Positions 24,901 through 37,735 of a stretch of DNA of 64,000 nucleotides are shown piece by piece. The number at the start of each line of letters is the position of its first letter. Position 1 is the stretch's first letter. Position numbers and translations under genes: made by a program. Below the pieces are notes generated by a model. The model was not told the origin of the DNA and searched no databases. It saw nothing but the letters and a program-made list of their open reading frames with translations. The DNA comes from Orthonyx spaldingii (Eukaryota > Chordata > Aves > Passeriformes > Orthonychidae), in NCBI GenBank assembly GCA_013397795.1, contig VZTJ01000523.1, positions 4,679,218-4,743,217 of the forward strand, in the 5' to 3' direction.

Positions 24901-27900
24901 TCAGCTCAATTTACAGTAGAATCTCTTTGTTGTTCAAGGGTTTTTTTCCTCTCCTTGAATTCTGTGCAGTCGCTGTTTTACTGTTTTTCTTGTACAGTAT
25001 CAGCTTCTATGTGATCTGCTGATGTGTTTGGTTGGGCTCTTTGGAAGAAGAGCCATGATGGTACAAAGGGTGCTTCGGGTGGGAGAGGAACTTTACCTTT
25101 CCCTTCACCCTCCCCCTTTGCTTGCAGGGACCATCAGGGCTGTTCACAGTCATCAGGTACCTCCCCCTGACTTTCTAGCTCAGACTCATTAAAAACAAGC
25201 AGTAGTAAAAGAGGAAGAAGGTGCTGTTGAGTCTGGCATTGATTTTTTGATTTTCCCGTTAGTAACAGCATGCAGTGACCCTTGGGGAGATGCTAAACCA
25301 GTGAATTCTCATCAGAAAGATGTCTGTTTTGAGGACTGAATTATCTGAATTTGAAAAAAACCCAAACAAAAAACAGTGTTAAGCTTATTCTGAGCTCTTG
25401 CTCATAGTCACTTTTTCCTGTTAGCTGATATGAGCAAACATGTTGGTTGAAGACTCATTGGGCCACACAGTGCCTGGCAGACACTTGAGCAAAATCCTTA
25501 TACATTTTAAATTTTTTCTTCCCAAATGCTTCAAAATTTAGACAGTTTCTGTTATTTTACTTCTCAAGGTTGTAACAGCTTGGAGTGAAGTGCAGTAACA
25601 ATTTTGAAGGGTTTTTTCCATTTTAAACGATGCAGACTTGAAGCGACACAGGCATGGAAGTAATATTTATGTTGAAGGCACTGGATAATGTGCTGTAATT
25701 ATGATAGAGGTAAATGGGGATTTTGTCTTTTGAGTTTTTGGGTCTGCTGCTATCCCACCTGGGGTCGCTGGGGTGGTAGTCGATAGATGTTCTGTCAGAT
25801 CCCCCACTAAAGGTGCTTCTAAGACCTTTCAGCTTTTTAAAGACTGCTGAGTAAATAATTTTATGCAAACTTATTAAGCTTAGTCCTTGGCATTAAAATT
25901 AAAACTTTAGGCATCAGAGAAGCTGAAATACCATTAGGTTAAGACTTAAGACCTTCAGATCTTGTTTTCCTGATTTGATCCCACAAATCTCTCATGAGCT
26001 TGAAGTTCTCTAGAAGTTCACAAAGTCCCATTGATTTTGCAAAGCTAAGCTTGCGCTTAAGTGCTTTGCAGGATCACAGCCAAACTTGGGTTTTCTTTAT
26101 TTGCTTATTCCAGGCGTGTGGGGATCACATTTTCAAGCTTTTCCTTGTAATCAGGGAGTAGAAACTATTTAAGTGTTTAACAAAAGTTCTGATTCTGATT
26201 TCACCTGATTGCAGGAGCTCAGGTTGTCTGGAGTGTAATCAAATGTAAAGAGTTAGAAATAGTGTAAGGAACTATCTATTTATCTTGTGGGGTTTTTTTG
26301 TCTTTGAGATACCAGTTCACATATTTTCCTTAACTTTTAAAGGAGGAGGAAAAAAAAAAACCCAACAAATAAACACAAGAAGAAAAAGAAATATAAATTC
26401 CAGGCAGAATTTCTGTGTAGCAACCCCCAGTGTGTCCTTTCCTAAGGATGCACTGCAAAGGTAGATTCCTCTTACTGCTAGATGGAGAATTGCTCCTTCT
26501 CCAAGAGCCAGGTCAGTTGTAAGTGACTGCCCTGTGAGTTCCCATCTAGCTGCTGGGCAGGAATGTGAGCCACAGAGGAGCAGTGAAAACCACCTGAAAT
26601 TTGCAGTCTCCAGGAGTAGATGGAAAGCAGTGTGCTCCATCAGGATGGAGGAAACTCCTCAGCTGTTTAAATGTATGCTCAAGTATTATAAAACTGTTTT
26701 ACAGAGTTCTTTTATTACGGTTATGTGAGGCTTGATCACATAAAGTTATATGGGCAACAAACAGACCGGTGCTGGAATGAAGTTCTTATGGCTTTGTTTT
26801 GATTTCCACAAGGAAAAGGATTGAATTTGAAATGCACCATCCAGCTGCAGATAGAAATCTTGGTAAAAGCAGAGCAGACTTTGAATTGGAAGTTCTGCTT
26901 GCCACAGGGTATAAATTACAGCTGTCTCCTTTCTGGACCTTTTTGGAGGTTTTTGTATTTTCTTGGCTGGAGGACCCATACCTTCAGGCCAAGCTTTGCA
27001 AAGCTTTCCTTGTCTTGTCTGCAGTTCTGTGGCTGTTATGTGAGCTTTACCTGAGTGAGGGCTGTAAATTGGAGCCCAGTATTGTGAAAAGTGGTGTAAA
27101 TCCAATCTCAAGTATAAGCAAATCCTATAAAGGAAAACTGGAATGACAGCTCCTGGTTCTTACTGGTATTATGAATGCAATTAAGAGTGTTAAAAATGTG
27201 TTGCAAACACTGTATTGTTATGCTAATCAGTGTCTTTTTGTTTCTCTCCTAATGCCTTTCACCTGCAATGATTGGAAACACTTGAAATGATTGGATATTT
27301 GGCATTTTCCGGTTTTCATCTTAACTCCTCTGGAAATTCCTGCTTGCAGGTAAACTCATTATTATTAAACAATGCATTCAGATTTGCATCTCTTGTCTAA
27401 CCTAGCTTTTACATTACATTTTGGACAGGAAATGGTCAGCAATTGACATGGAACAGTCTGTCGTGTATTCCATTCTGGCCCCAGGGATTAGGTATTAGTG
27501 CTGCAAAATACCAGCCATGGTAAAACTGAATTTGGTGAGCCATGTGAATGTCAAACAGAGCATAATACATTTAGGACCCTACCAAATGCAACCTTTTGAA
27601 ATTGTTTTTTTGATGGTTCCTCTCCAGGAACTATGATTTTACTTGTATTATCCTTCTTCAAGGAGCAAAATAAGTTTCTAATCCTCCTGCTCCTAAGAAC
27701 AGCTCAAAGACAAGAACCTAAATGCTGAGAGCTGAAGTCAAATACAAATAACCAGGCATGGATGTGTTTGTGTAGCTGAAGGATTCTTGGGGCTTTTCTC
27801 AAGTTTTGAAGGCTTGATCCTGGAGTGCCTCTGATTGCTGTTTTTGAGTTGCTGTCCTACACAGCTTCACTCCTGGAAAGCTGCTACTGTTAACTGGACA

Positions 27901-29494
27901 GCATCCATGCTTAGGTGCAGCTCTCCCCTGCTGTTGCTGTACACCCTCTGCAAGGCACTGGGATCACCCCAGAGGGGTGCCAGGAGGCCCAGCAGTTCTG
28001 ATCTGGGTCTGGCACACGCACAAGCACCACCAGGCAAGGGGCAGTAGTGGCAGGTTGGCTGGCGTGGGATGAATGGGGACCCAGCCCTGCACAAATTTAC
28101 TCTTTCACCTGCTCCCCTCCAGCTCCTTGCAAGCAGAGGACTGTGCTGAGCAGCAGCACCCAGGTGTGGTGGCTGCTTTCTCCCTGCCATCTCAGGGGGG
28201 CTCTCCAGCCATGGCCCCTTTCCTGATTCCCTGCTCTAGTCACTCACCCAGCAAGAGACAATCAGAGCAAACTGTTTCTTGAGTGTAATACCTCACCAAT
28301 AGGCATAACAAAATCGTTGGCAATTCCTCTCAGGTCTGTCTGATCGGTCTTTTCCATTTCCATGATGCAGCAGGTTTTTTCAGCAGGACACAAATCGGTG
28401 TTCTTATTTTGTGGAAGGAGATTTAATTACAGTGCAAGTGAGCCACATCCATCATTTCCAGTTCAGAGCCCATCCAGAGCTTCTCTCTGTGTTTTGGGTA
28501 CGTGGAGTCACAGGGTTGTTTTCACTGCATTTCCCTTGGGTTTGCCAAAATGATAGCTAATTAGGGCAGAAACAGGCCACCTTCCAGGCTGTTCCCTTGC
28601 GGGATTTTTTTTGGATGTCACCATGCACTTTCCCCAGCATTGCAGTACTTTGTGCTCTTACCTCTATTTTTTTTTGCAGTAAGTGGTGTAAGCTTTGGAA
28701 TTCGGAGCCTTAAATGAAAATGATAATGCAGTGCTGGTTTTATTGAGCTGGAATAACTGGCCTGGGAAACTGGACAGAAATAGCAAGGCGAGTGTGTGCT
28801 AGCTGAGAGTAAATGAGCAGGAACTGCTCTAGGCTGAGCAGGTTTGTGTGCAGTCTTCCTTCTCTCTCATGTGTTTTGTTTTTGTTTTATGACTGTTAGG
28901 TGTTTTAAATCAGTCTCCCTGAGTGTGAAGCAAAAGGACATCCCTGAAGCTAATACTTTTCATGAAATGCAGTTCAGAATAAGCATTGAAGCTCTCATTT
29001 CATGTGCCTACTTCGTTAGTGGTAGGGGGATCACCTTTTTGGGTAGCTCTGAGTCTTTTTCCTTTCAGGCCTGAGAGTTCGTGCCGCAGAATGGGCACTC
29101 TGAGCATCCCTGCCATCCCAGGTGCTGCTGTCCCAAACACACCAAGTCCGGATTTCAGGCAGGTTTCGAGCAGGTAGAACTTGACCCAGTGGTGTGCTGA
29201 GAGTCCAGGATTTAGCATTTGAAGCCACTGAAAAGTGGCTGAGCACCTACCTGAGCCTGGGGTGCAGCAGGTTCTCAAGAGACAATTCAAAACCAGTGGG
29301 GATGCTTTGATACCCGCTCTCCTGTTTATTTTTCTAGGAGGTACCTGGAGTTTTTATTCCTGTGACTGTGTTATTTTCCAGTATATTAGAGTTTCTATTT
29401 TGTGGCGTCCCAGGGGCACGTGGCTGCTCCTGGGCTGTAACACCCACTGCGCCAGGCTGTGCTGCCAAGCAGTGAGCTAGCCATTGGCATGACT
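24901..29494. other. Non-coding stretch
   Basis: No supported gene. A 115-codon frame at 26799-27146 (+) contains a hydrophobic segment, but it lacks an ATG start and paired splice sites and the other strand is also open. A run of 11 A lies at 26350-26360. The part around 27835-28260 is GC-richer and has overlapping chance frames. Confidence 0.55.
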
Positions 29495-29860
29495 TTTAAA
29501 AATGCAGTGAGGACAATAAGGCAGCTATTGCTTTAGCTATCCCTGTTGTACATGTGGTTGCATAAATGTGCTAGATTATGATTATCTCTGCTTCATAATT
29601 AGCAATTTGCATAACTGCTTGCTGTGAACAAGAAGTCCCATCAGTGTTATGAAGGATTTATTTAGCTGTCTGAATATATTTTTGTTATCCAGTGCAGAAA
29701 GAAAACAATCGAAATGGAAGCAGTCCCAAATGCTTGGTGTTATTTCTAACCCGCACGCATAATTAACAGGAGTACTAATTGTTCAGCACCAGAAACTCAT
29801 TTGTTTCTCTATAGACTGGAAGAACATTAATTCTCAGAGTGCCTCTCTCTTTTTTCCCCA
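29495..29860. promoter_or_regulatory. Enhancer-like AT-rich block
   Basis: AT-rich sequence has SOX-like ACAATAAG, homeodomain-like CATAATTAG and AATTTGCATAA POU-like cores within a few hundred bases. Its texture resembles known conserved non-coding elements. The call is by appearance only. Confidence 0.25.
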
Positions 29861-31159
29861 TAGCCAGCGGTATCATAAGCTCTGCAGTCAGTTGTAACCA
29901 GATTATATTTGTTGTGTTTGCAACATAGTGCCTGCAATAGTCTTGTCTTTTCCCAAGGTTCTGCCTAAGCAGAGAAATGTATGTAAATGTATGTAATCAT
30001 GGCTGTGTTTCAGACTCAGAACAATGGATCCTTGTATCTGCTGTTGTCATAAGAAGTGAGGGCTCAGCCGAGGTACCAGTGATACCTTGAGTACTTGCTT
30101 GTTGCCAGAGCATCACTGCCTAGTGAGTGCCAAAAGATGAGACTTGCTTTGCTTTCTGGCTTCACCTGTTCATCTGTTCCTACGCTCCAGATGATAAAGT
30201 ATGTCTTTGGAAAAGAAATTTTGCCTATCTGGGTTTGATTTTGGAGAATGGGGTGCAAAGTTGGTTGTGCCCATGTGAAGGACCAGACTGACCCCGTACA
30301 AAATTATGGTTTTATTTGCATTAATGTACACTGGAAATCATGGGAGCTGGGAAATCCACCTCTGTGAGCAGCATTTCCATTCAAAGCCATTTACATGTAG
30401 GTCTTGAGTGAGTTCTGGTTTGGGCCACATAGCCTGCGTTTGATGTAGAGGTGGGTTAGTGAGATGGAGCAAAGAATAGGCTGGCAAAGAACCTAACTCC
30501 GGGAATTATCCAGTTTTTGAATGTCTGCTGAACCCTGAGCTGCAGTAGACTTTTTTTGGGAATTTTAAAAAGCTTCATCAGGAAGCTGCTGGATCCTGAC
30601 AAAAACACAAGTTCTGTTTTTTCTGATCCTGAAATGGGGCAGCACATCTCACCATGTTCCTTTTTTTTGCCCAGCCTTGTCCTGTAGGTCTGCGTGGCCA
30701 CTTTCTCCTTGGTGTTTAGGAAGGAGCACATCTCTCCCTGCTGGCAGCAGGTTTGTGCCCACATCGGAAGAAGGTCTGCAGAGCCTGTGATTGAGTCTGT
30801 GCAGTGAGGAGTTAGAAAAAAGTGTGAGCAGCTTAGAAAAGTGATTGGGTGAGAAGGTCCTTTTAAGCTTTTGGTGGCAATCCTGAAATGTAAGATCTTC
30901 TACAGGTCTTTTCCTGTACTAAGCTGTAGCTTTTTCTGCATAAATAAGGCTGGAGAAAAGTAACTTACTTGTGGAACATATGTCCTACATAGTAGCAAAC
31001 GTTTACAATGGCTGAGCAAAGGAAGCACTGCTGGATTTCAGGCCACTGAAATCATGGGGCCTTCAGTATGGGGTTGAGAGTGCTCTTAAATAGTGGCCCT
31101 ACTGCATGGTGGCCAAAAGGGCAAAACAGGGTCTTTAGAGAACTTGCTTGAAAACTATT
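29861..31159. other. Non-coding stretch
   Basis: No supported gene or transposon. A 10-base unit (aaatgtatgt) is repeated twice in tandem at 29975-29994. The open frame 30456-30764 (-) looks like chance. Confidence 0.55.
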
Positions 31160-31380
31160 GTATAATCCAAGAGCCAAATGATTTAATATGCAATGAACTC
31201 AAAATCTCATTTAAAGGAGTGAATGTGCAGGCTTGCACCAACATAATTTACTTATTTTTATGAGTATCTCCCATGCACTGCTAATAAATATGAACTATTA
31301 ACGGGTTTTTAATCTGATTCACGTTTATTACAGGTTGAGTGTGAGGTTATAAATAATGCTTGCGAAAAGGCATGAAGGGT
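31160..31380. promoter_or_regulatory. Enhancer-like AT-rich block
   Basis: This is a compact AT-rich stretch with TTTAATATGCAATG, ACATAATTTACTTATTTTTATG, CTAATAAATATG and GTTTATTACAG motifs. It resembles a conserved element bound by homeodomain or forkhead factors. No coding frame is present. Confidence 0.25.
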
Positions 31381-32489
31381 AAATCTGTGTGAGTGGGTCC
31401 CTCAGCCCTTCCTGGAGCTGGGCTGTGCAAGGCAGTGCCTATTTGCAATGCTGATGAGCCACCAGCTCAATTCATCAGGCTGTGAGGATGCTCTTCTGGA
31501 GCATTTGCACCACTATTTCCTCAGAAACAGGGTCTTTCTCTGACTGCATGGGTTTGAAACAGGTGTTTTGCAGCATAATCTGTGTTTCTCTGTTCACTGG
31601 GAACTTAGAAATCAAACTGCTTATGAAAGGGAAGAGAGGTCTTGGAGATACTTATTGGTGATGTTTTCCAGTCTCCCATACCCTCATCTATCTCTCCCAC
31701 CATTCCTCAGCCATCAGGTAACACAAGTAATACAACTAATAACTGTTCATGTGAGGAGGAGAAGAGTTGGGCATAAAGCATAAGAGGGGAAAGGGAAGAC
31801 ATCTTAAGGGCTTCTTTGCGCCTTTTTAATTTTTTTCTTCTTTCATGGAGCCATTTTCTCCTACGAGGTTGGGTCCACAAATGGATCTCTTTCTGGAGGG
31901 GGTTGCAGGTTGAATAAGAACAAGAGAGAAGTTGCTTATTGAAGTGTCCCCTGTTTCCTACTGGGAGATCTTGACTCAAGAAAGGGAAGAAATTAGCAAC
32001 TCTGGCTTCCTGGAATAACAATAGCTAAGGCAGGTAAGAAATTTGTGTGTGCTTCCTGCTGGAAATTCAGCTTTTATCAAGGAGAAAATATGAAACAGGA
32101 ATTGCAGAGAGGCTTTCCATCCTTATTTCACATCTTCCTTCTCACCATTTGCTGCTTGTGTCCCAAGGGTGTGCAGGGCCAAAAGAGCTCTCCCAGCCTG
32201 TGCTGCACAACCCCTCTTGCTGCTGCAGCCTGGTAAGAGATGCAGCCCAAACCAATTTGTCCAGAAAGAAGAAAATGCAGAGAAAAGGCAGCTCTAGGAC
32301 TGCCTGGTGAGATGTGGCAGCAGAGCTTTTCTTTGTGGCTGAAAGTTTTCAGATTGTTTTGTCTCAGATGTTTACCTTCCCGATCTGTGGAAGCTCCCTG
32401 AGGAAAAGAAACGCTTTGTGATAAATAGTTTTGTCAACAACCCAGTTTTCCTTCAAAAGCATTCTGATGGAAACTTCTTAGGAACATGC
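31381..32489. other. Non-coding stretch
   Basis: No supported gene. The frames at 31707-32021 (-) and 32047-32310 (+) are Lys/Arg- or Ser/Cys-rich chance frames without paired splice signals. Confidence 0.55.
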
Positions 32490-32720
32490 ACCCTTGGTCT
32501 TACTTGCCCTTTATTTGCACAAGCAGGTGTGATTTATTTTGCCCTTTGATGTATCATGCAACTCCCATTGAAAGCGACCGTGGTTGTGAATAAGTTGTGG
32601 GAGCAACTCTTTGATGCTTCCCAAGATATCATTAATGAGTGGGAGTGACCCAAAGTCTCGGGAACTGCTTGATGGAATTATAAATGGCAGAAATTAATTT
32701 ATAAGCATCAGTATAAAGTA
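32490..32720. promoter_or_regulatory. Enhancer-like block
   Basis: The stretch has evenly spaced motif-like words (CCTTTATTTGC, GATTTATTTTG, CCTTTGATG, ATATCATTAATGAG, AAATTAATTTATAAG). It also keeps two CpGs near 32577-32581. CCTTTGATG resembles a TCF/LEF site. There is no coding frame, and conservation is untested. Confidence 0.25.
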
Positions 32721-35700
32721 CACAATGACGTGGGCATGTTCTGGATCTTGTGTAGCTGCATTTGTTGGTGCATTTGTGCTTTTCACACTGGCTTCCGTTT
32801 GGTTACGTGGCTGATAAGTTTAATTTCAGAGAGGAGAAGCCAATGCCCTGGTTTGATGGAAGGGCAGAGAAGGTGCATGTCCACTGAGCTCCACCTGAAG
32901 TTTGTATGGCATTTCCATTAAAAGCTGTATGCTTGCTTTACTGGAGAATATGATAAATATTTTATTCTGAGATGATTTTCATGTGATCTGTGTAATGTGA
33001 TCCAGTACAAGGGCAGTTAGATTGTTCAAAACTTCCTTAAAGCACCAACTTGATACTGCTTAATGCTTTGTTCTTGTGGATCTTTGTCTTCGTGTTCCTT
33101 GCCTTGCATGAAAATCAGTAAATAAAACATCAAACCTGAAGCGCCCAGTCCTCCCGGGGCCTGAGAGAGGAGGGGTTCCCAGCACAGCTGTTGTGACTGC
33201 GGCTGGTTTCCACTGGGGGCTGCAGAGATGGATGAAATCCCAGCAGCATCTGCAGGAAATGCACAGCAGAGGTCAAGCACAGCACTGCAAAACCTGGCTC
33301 TGCACGGAATGGGGGGAGTTCTTTTGGTGCCTGTGCTACTTAAAATTTGGCAGTTTTGTGTGGCTTCAGAATGTACAGTGAGTGCCTGCAGGTGCTGCCT
33401 TCCCCTTGGGCTGTGGCTGCCCAGTCAGGCCTTGGGGTGTTAGTGGTGAGAGCCACGGTGTGGCCAGACAGGATCAGGGCTGTGGTGAGCAGTGCAGGCA
33501 CTTGTCTGTCTCAGATGGCACCTAAACGTCCAATTTTTAGTATTCATCCTGCTTCCTGCTGCTGGAGGTGCCTATTGAATGCAGTCTGTGTCCCAGGCTA
33601 ACTTTGCTGCCCAGACATTATTAAAGGAAATGAATTCGCAGCGCCTGCAATGCTGTTTGCTGCTTTGTTATGTAGTCCTAGAGTAAGAGCAGGTCAATAC
33701 TGCATTAGTTCTGGCTTGATGTGACCTATCTGAAGCCACCAGAGTAAATTCAATTTGTGTTTATTTCTGCGCTGGAGTCTGTTCTTCATGGGCTTGACAA
33801 GGAATTAATCTTACCTTGCCTTTACTTATTTTGAAAGGAATAACAGTGAAAGGACTTAATCCTGGAAAGACTTTGTACTGGCTTTCAAATACACCTTGTC
33901 TAATGCTTCTGTACAGTTTTGGTGTGATGGTGCTTAGCTAATCCATCTGATCGTAATTCTCACAAAGTCCTTTGCAGTCTCCACTGCCCAACCTCTGATT
34001 CCCAGGAAAGGTTTTTACAGCTGAGACAGTGCTGTAAATACTGCAGCTCTTAGCTGGGATTTTTTTTTTCCCCCCACATAATTCATGGACCTCAGTAATG
34101 TGACTTCCCCAGTGAAAGGGCATTTATAGATTTCACTCTCTAGTGCCTGATCCGTGACCTGCTGGAGTCAGCAAATGTCTTTCTGCTGACCCTATCTGGC
34201 TTTGGATCAGGCAATAGGGAGCCTTTTGAGTGAGAGCTATCTGCTCCTTTCTAATGGCTGTATCATATGTCATAGATTTTTTTTCTGGTTAGAAAAGGAT
34301 ATAAAAGCTGTGATGTTAGAAACCATAATACTTTGTTAATTGGATTGCATTAAAGCACGTTACTCAAACTGAAAGGGAATGTTAACTGGATTTTCATGTC
34401 TGCTACAGCAGCAGTTAGAGCCTTCTGCAAAGATGAGGACCTGTTTGGTGGTGCTTGAGGACAGAGGAGTCAAACTAGGGTTTCCTTGCAAGGAGCTGAA
34501 TGATGCCTGTGTGAATCTGTGGATGTGAGAATTAACAGTGAGATGCAGGATCGTGCATTGTGATCCCTTCCAGCCTGGTGCACCACCAGTTTCCAGAGAC
34601 CTGAGCTCAAACCAGTTGAGGGCTCAGGCTCATTGAGCATCTTAAACATATGAGATGCAACAAAATTTTCATGTGAAGGAAGACTGGAGCCTGTCCATCA
34701 GCTTTCCTAGTTTTAGAAGCTGTTTCTCTCCCAAGCCTCTCCTGGCACAGATGGCTTTTTCTCTCTTCCCAGAAAAGTTTACCAGGCAGAAACAGCAAAT
34801 CCAAGCCTGTGAGCACATGAGCATCCTCCCAAATGTGCCATCATTGCAGGTTTATGAAACGATGCTGGTAGGTTTTAAGTCTACTTTTATGTAGAGATAA
34901 GTATGGTAAAAGACCTATGGGTCTTTTTCTAGAAATCAGTTATAAAGGACCACAGGTGATATGGTAGTGATTTCCCTTTCAGGCTGCTTTTTTGTACATC
35001 TCTCTGTCTTCTGAGAAGCCTGTTGGCTGCATAGTTGTCACCAGTTGCTCAAACACAGCAGTTTTGGGTTGCTGGGAGGTTTTTTTGCAATAAACTATTT
35101 TTCATTTCAGTAGCAGATTCTCATTATGCAAAAGGAGAAACAGCCAAGGCAAGTGTTTAAACCTACTTAAGATTTGGACTGCATCATCTGTATAATTGAA
35201 AAGCACTGCTTGGGTCATTGTTCTGTTCCAGCTTCGCTGCTACTACTTTGGCAGATGTTTAAAGATCCTTCCTGTTGCTGAACCTGGCACAGGGACTTGG
35301 CCTTGATGTGTTGCAGGTCCTCCTGCTCACCCAGCAGATGGAGTTGCAGCAAAGGGAAGGGGCTGCAGCGTGATTTCCCCCAATGCAGCCACCCCACAAG
35401 TAAACAAGCATTAATCATCCATCCCAATGCACTGGTCTGCAATCGAAAGTGGTTGTTAAATTCCTGATTGTAATTGTGATTTGCACTGCCAAGCAGCACC
35501 TCGGGTTTCAATAATCGATGTTTCATTTTCTTGTTCCGTTTGTGTGTGCTGGTTGTGTCCCTGCAGGGAGGTTTGGTCTGATTGTCTGGTACCTTTTGCT
35601 AACCCAGGTCCCCTGGTCTTACCTTTGCAGCTAATTGCTGGGTTTGATTTTTGATTCACCACTTGCCTTGGGTTGAGAGAGGCATTCCAGAAAGTCACTT

Positions 35701-36339
35701 CTTAGAATTTGGTGTTAATTGACTAAAGTAACTTAAAAGTAGAGTATAGATAGGAAAACTAATAATGTCCCTTGAAACGTTCTTCTCTTGCATTCAGCTT
35801 TGACCGGGAAAGGAAATACTGCTCACAGTTACACTCAAACCTGGTCATAGCTGGTCGTTCCATCCATCATACATGATTGTACAATTTTCATATCTTACTT
35901 TCATTCATAAACTGACAGAAGACCAAAAGCTGTCAACTTCTGTCTCTTCTTGTTCTGCTGCTCAACCCTGAATGGTCTGGTCATTAGCAGACCTACTTGA
36001 GTAAGTAACTGGAGAAAATACCCTTTTTCCTCAGCAGATGGCTCCTAGGCTGTCCTGATCCTGCCCCATCCAGCAGACCTGATGGCCGGGGAAGCTGAAG
36101 GATGACAGGAGCATCATTCCCATCACCCAAAACTCTGGTCCTGGTCTGCTCAAGGGCTGCAGAACAGACAAGATGTACCCCAAGGCAGGGGCAGTGGGCA
36201 TAAGGAGAGGTGAGCCCAAGTCTCTGCTTCTCAGCTCATGTGCAGTTTATCAATACAAATGTGCACCACTCTCTTGGCAGTGTTTTAACAAACTTTTGAG
36301 AAAGAGGTGTCCCCCCAATGCTGGCAACAGTGTTAAAAC
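32721..36339. other. Non-coding stretch
   Basis: No supported gene or transposon. Frames such as 35215-35526 (-) and 34655-34894 (+) have chance-like composition. The region is compositionally ordinary. Confidence 0.55.
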
Positions 36340-36560
36340 AGCAACAAAGCAATATGCTTATCAAGTAAGTATCAAAGCCAGGGTAAATCAACAATGCAGT
36401 GTTGATGGTAATTCATCAAATTAGTGAAATCACTATGTAAGGATTGATTAATTTGGCTACTAATTTGAAGTTTAAGGGGGTAACTCTCTTTCTGAGGCAG
36501 GTGGTCTTCTGGGATTTCGAGCAAGTCAATCAAATCTATAATTACAAGCTGGCTGAATCA
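36340..36560. promoter_or_regulatory. Enhancer-like AT-rich block
   Basis: The block contains many ATCAA, AATTCATCAAATTAG and GATTGATTAATTTGG words, resembling PBX/MEIS and homeodomain sites. A short + strand frame (36173-36424) runs into it but has no recognised domain. Confidence 0.22.
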
Positions 36561-36914
36561 TATGGAAAATAAATTATCATCTGACACTTCAGCTACTACA
36601 GCAGAACCAGCTGCACACATGTGGTGCAGGAGGGCTGGGAAGGACTCTCCAATACTTTTTGTTTTGCCACGCAGTGTTTACTCACTAGCAGGATGAAAAG
36701 TCATCAGGGCTCAGGAGCAGAGGGCTGCTGAGCTGTGGAGCACATCTGAAGCTGTGGTCTCTCCCTCATCCATGATTGTGGTTGGCCTGTCAATGTGTTC
36801 CCAGGGATTGTGGATGTGTTTGGCTTAATAAGAGGGATTTAAAAGGCCTGCTGCATTTTTAGATGTGTTTGCATGGCTCACAGTGCTGGATGCAGGCTCT
36901 TTAAACTGAAGAGG

Positions 36915-36957
36915 AAGGAAGTCTTGCCAACTGTTGCTCAAGGAAGTCTTGCCAACT
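36915..36957. repeat. 25-base tandem duplication
   Basis: The 18-base word AAGGAAGTCTTGCCAACT occurs at 36915-36932 and exactly again at 36940-36957, giving a period of 25 bases. This is most likely a recent replication-slippage or end-joining duplication. Confidence 0.9.
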
Positions 36958-37324
36958 TTGACTGCATGTAACAGTTTGATCGCATTGCTTTCAGGATATG
37001 GTGAGAGGTTGCAGAGGGTGCTGTAGCTCAAACCACCTCTAAAAGAAACCAGGGGGTGAAGGGATTTTCTGGGAGCTGGTGGTGTTGGTGGACTCCTCTT
37101 TGCTGGTTCTGTGACTCCAGCCCCGTTCAGGCACCTCACCTCAGTGTGTTGTGCTGCAGGGTCTGGCCAGTGCTGGGTTTCTGATGTACCTGACTGGCAC
37201 AAACTACTCATCCCTGGGGAGCTGATCTCATCTAAATGGTGGCTGCCAGGAAAGCTCCAGATGAAAGGCTGAGAATTGCTTTCTTTAATAGCTTTTTATC
37301 CAGCAAAATGTTTTGTTGCCTTAT

Positions 37325-37735
37325 TTATGACTTCTGCTGTAACAGGGGAGCCTGGGATGAAAAGGCTGAAGACTTCCTTTTATTTTGGTCTGCAAACTCC
37401 CTCTCATGGCTGCGGATTTGCAAGTTTTTTAGCGGGATAAAAGTTGTGGCTGAGGCTGGCCTTCCCCTGAGTTGTTTCATTATGCTGTTGACATGAACAC
37501 TAAATCCTGCTTTCCTTTGCTGCGTGCTGAAGGTCACTGCCGCAGTATGATCGTAATGAGCCTCATAAGCCAGTGTCTCATCTCGGCAGAGCTCTCTGCA
37601 GATTGCCCGGAAAAAACCCAACCATTTATTCTTTAACCTTATCAGTCTACAGATGCCGAAGGCATCGTGTGAGCCTGAGTCTTGTAGCTCATCGATGTTG
37701 GATGATGCTTTGATCTTATGGGACTTGGGGGCCAA
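37325..37735 (-). other. Open frame or conserved-like block, function unknown
   Basis: A 136-codon minus-strand frame is open here. An acceptor-like site (ccttctgttggcccccaag, ending at 37724) precedes it. The peptide is balanced in composition, with words such as NIDELQDSG, CRELCRDETLAYEAHYDH and NLQIRSHEREFADQNK, and is not Cys/Trp-rich. The part at 37540-37715 keeps about eight CpGs (catcgatg, ccgaaggcatcg, tcggc, cccgg, gatcg). No ATG starts the frame, no clear donor closes it and I recognise no family. It may be a conserved non-coding element that happens to lack stops. Confidence 0.22.
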
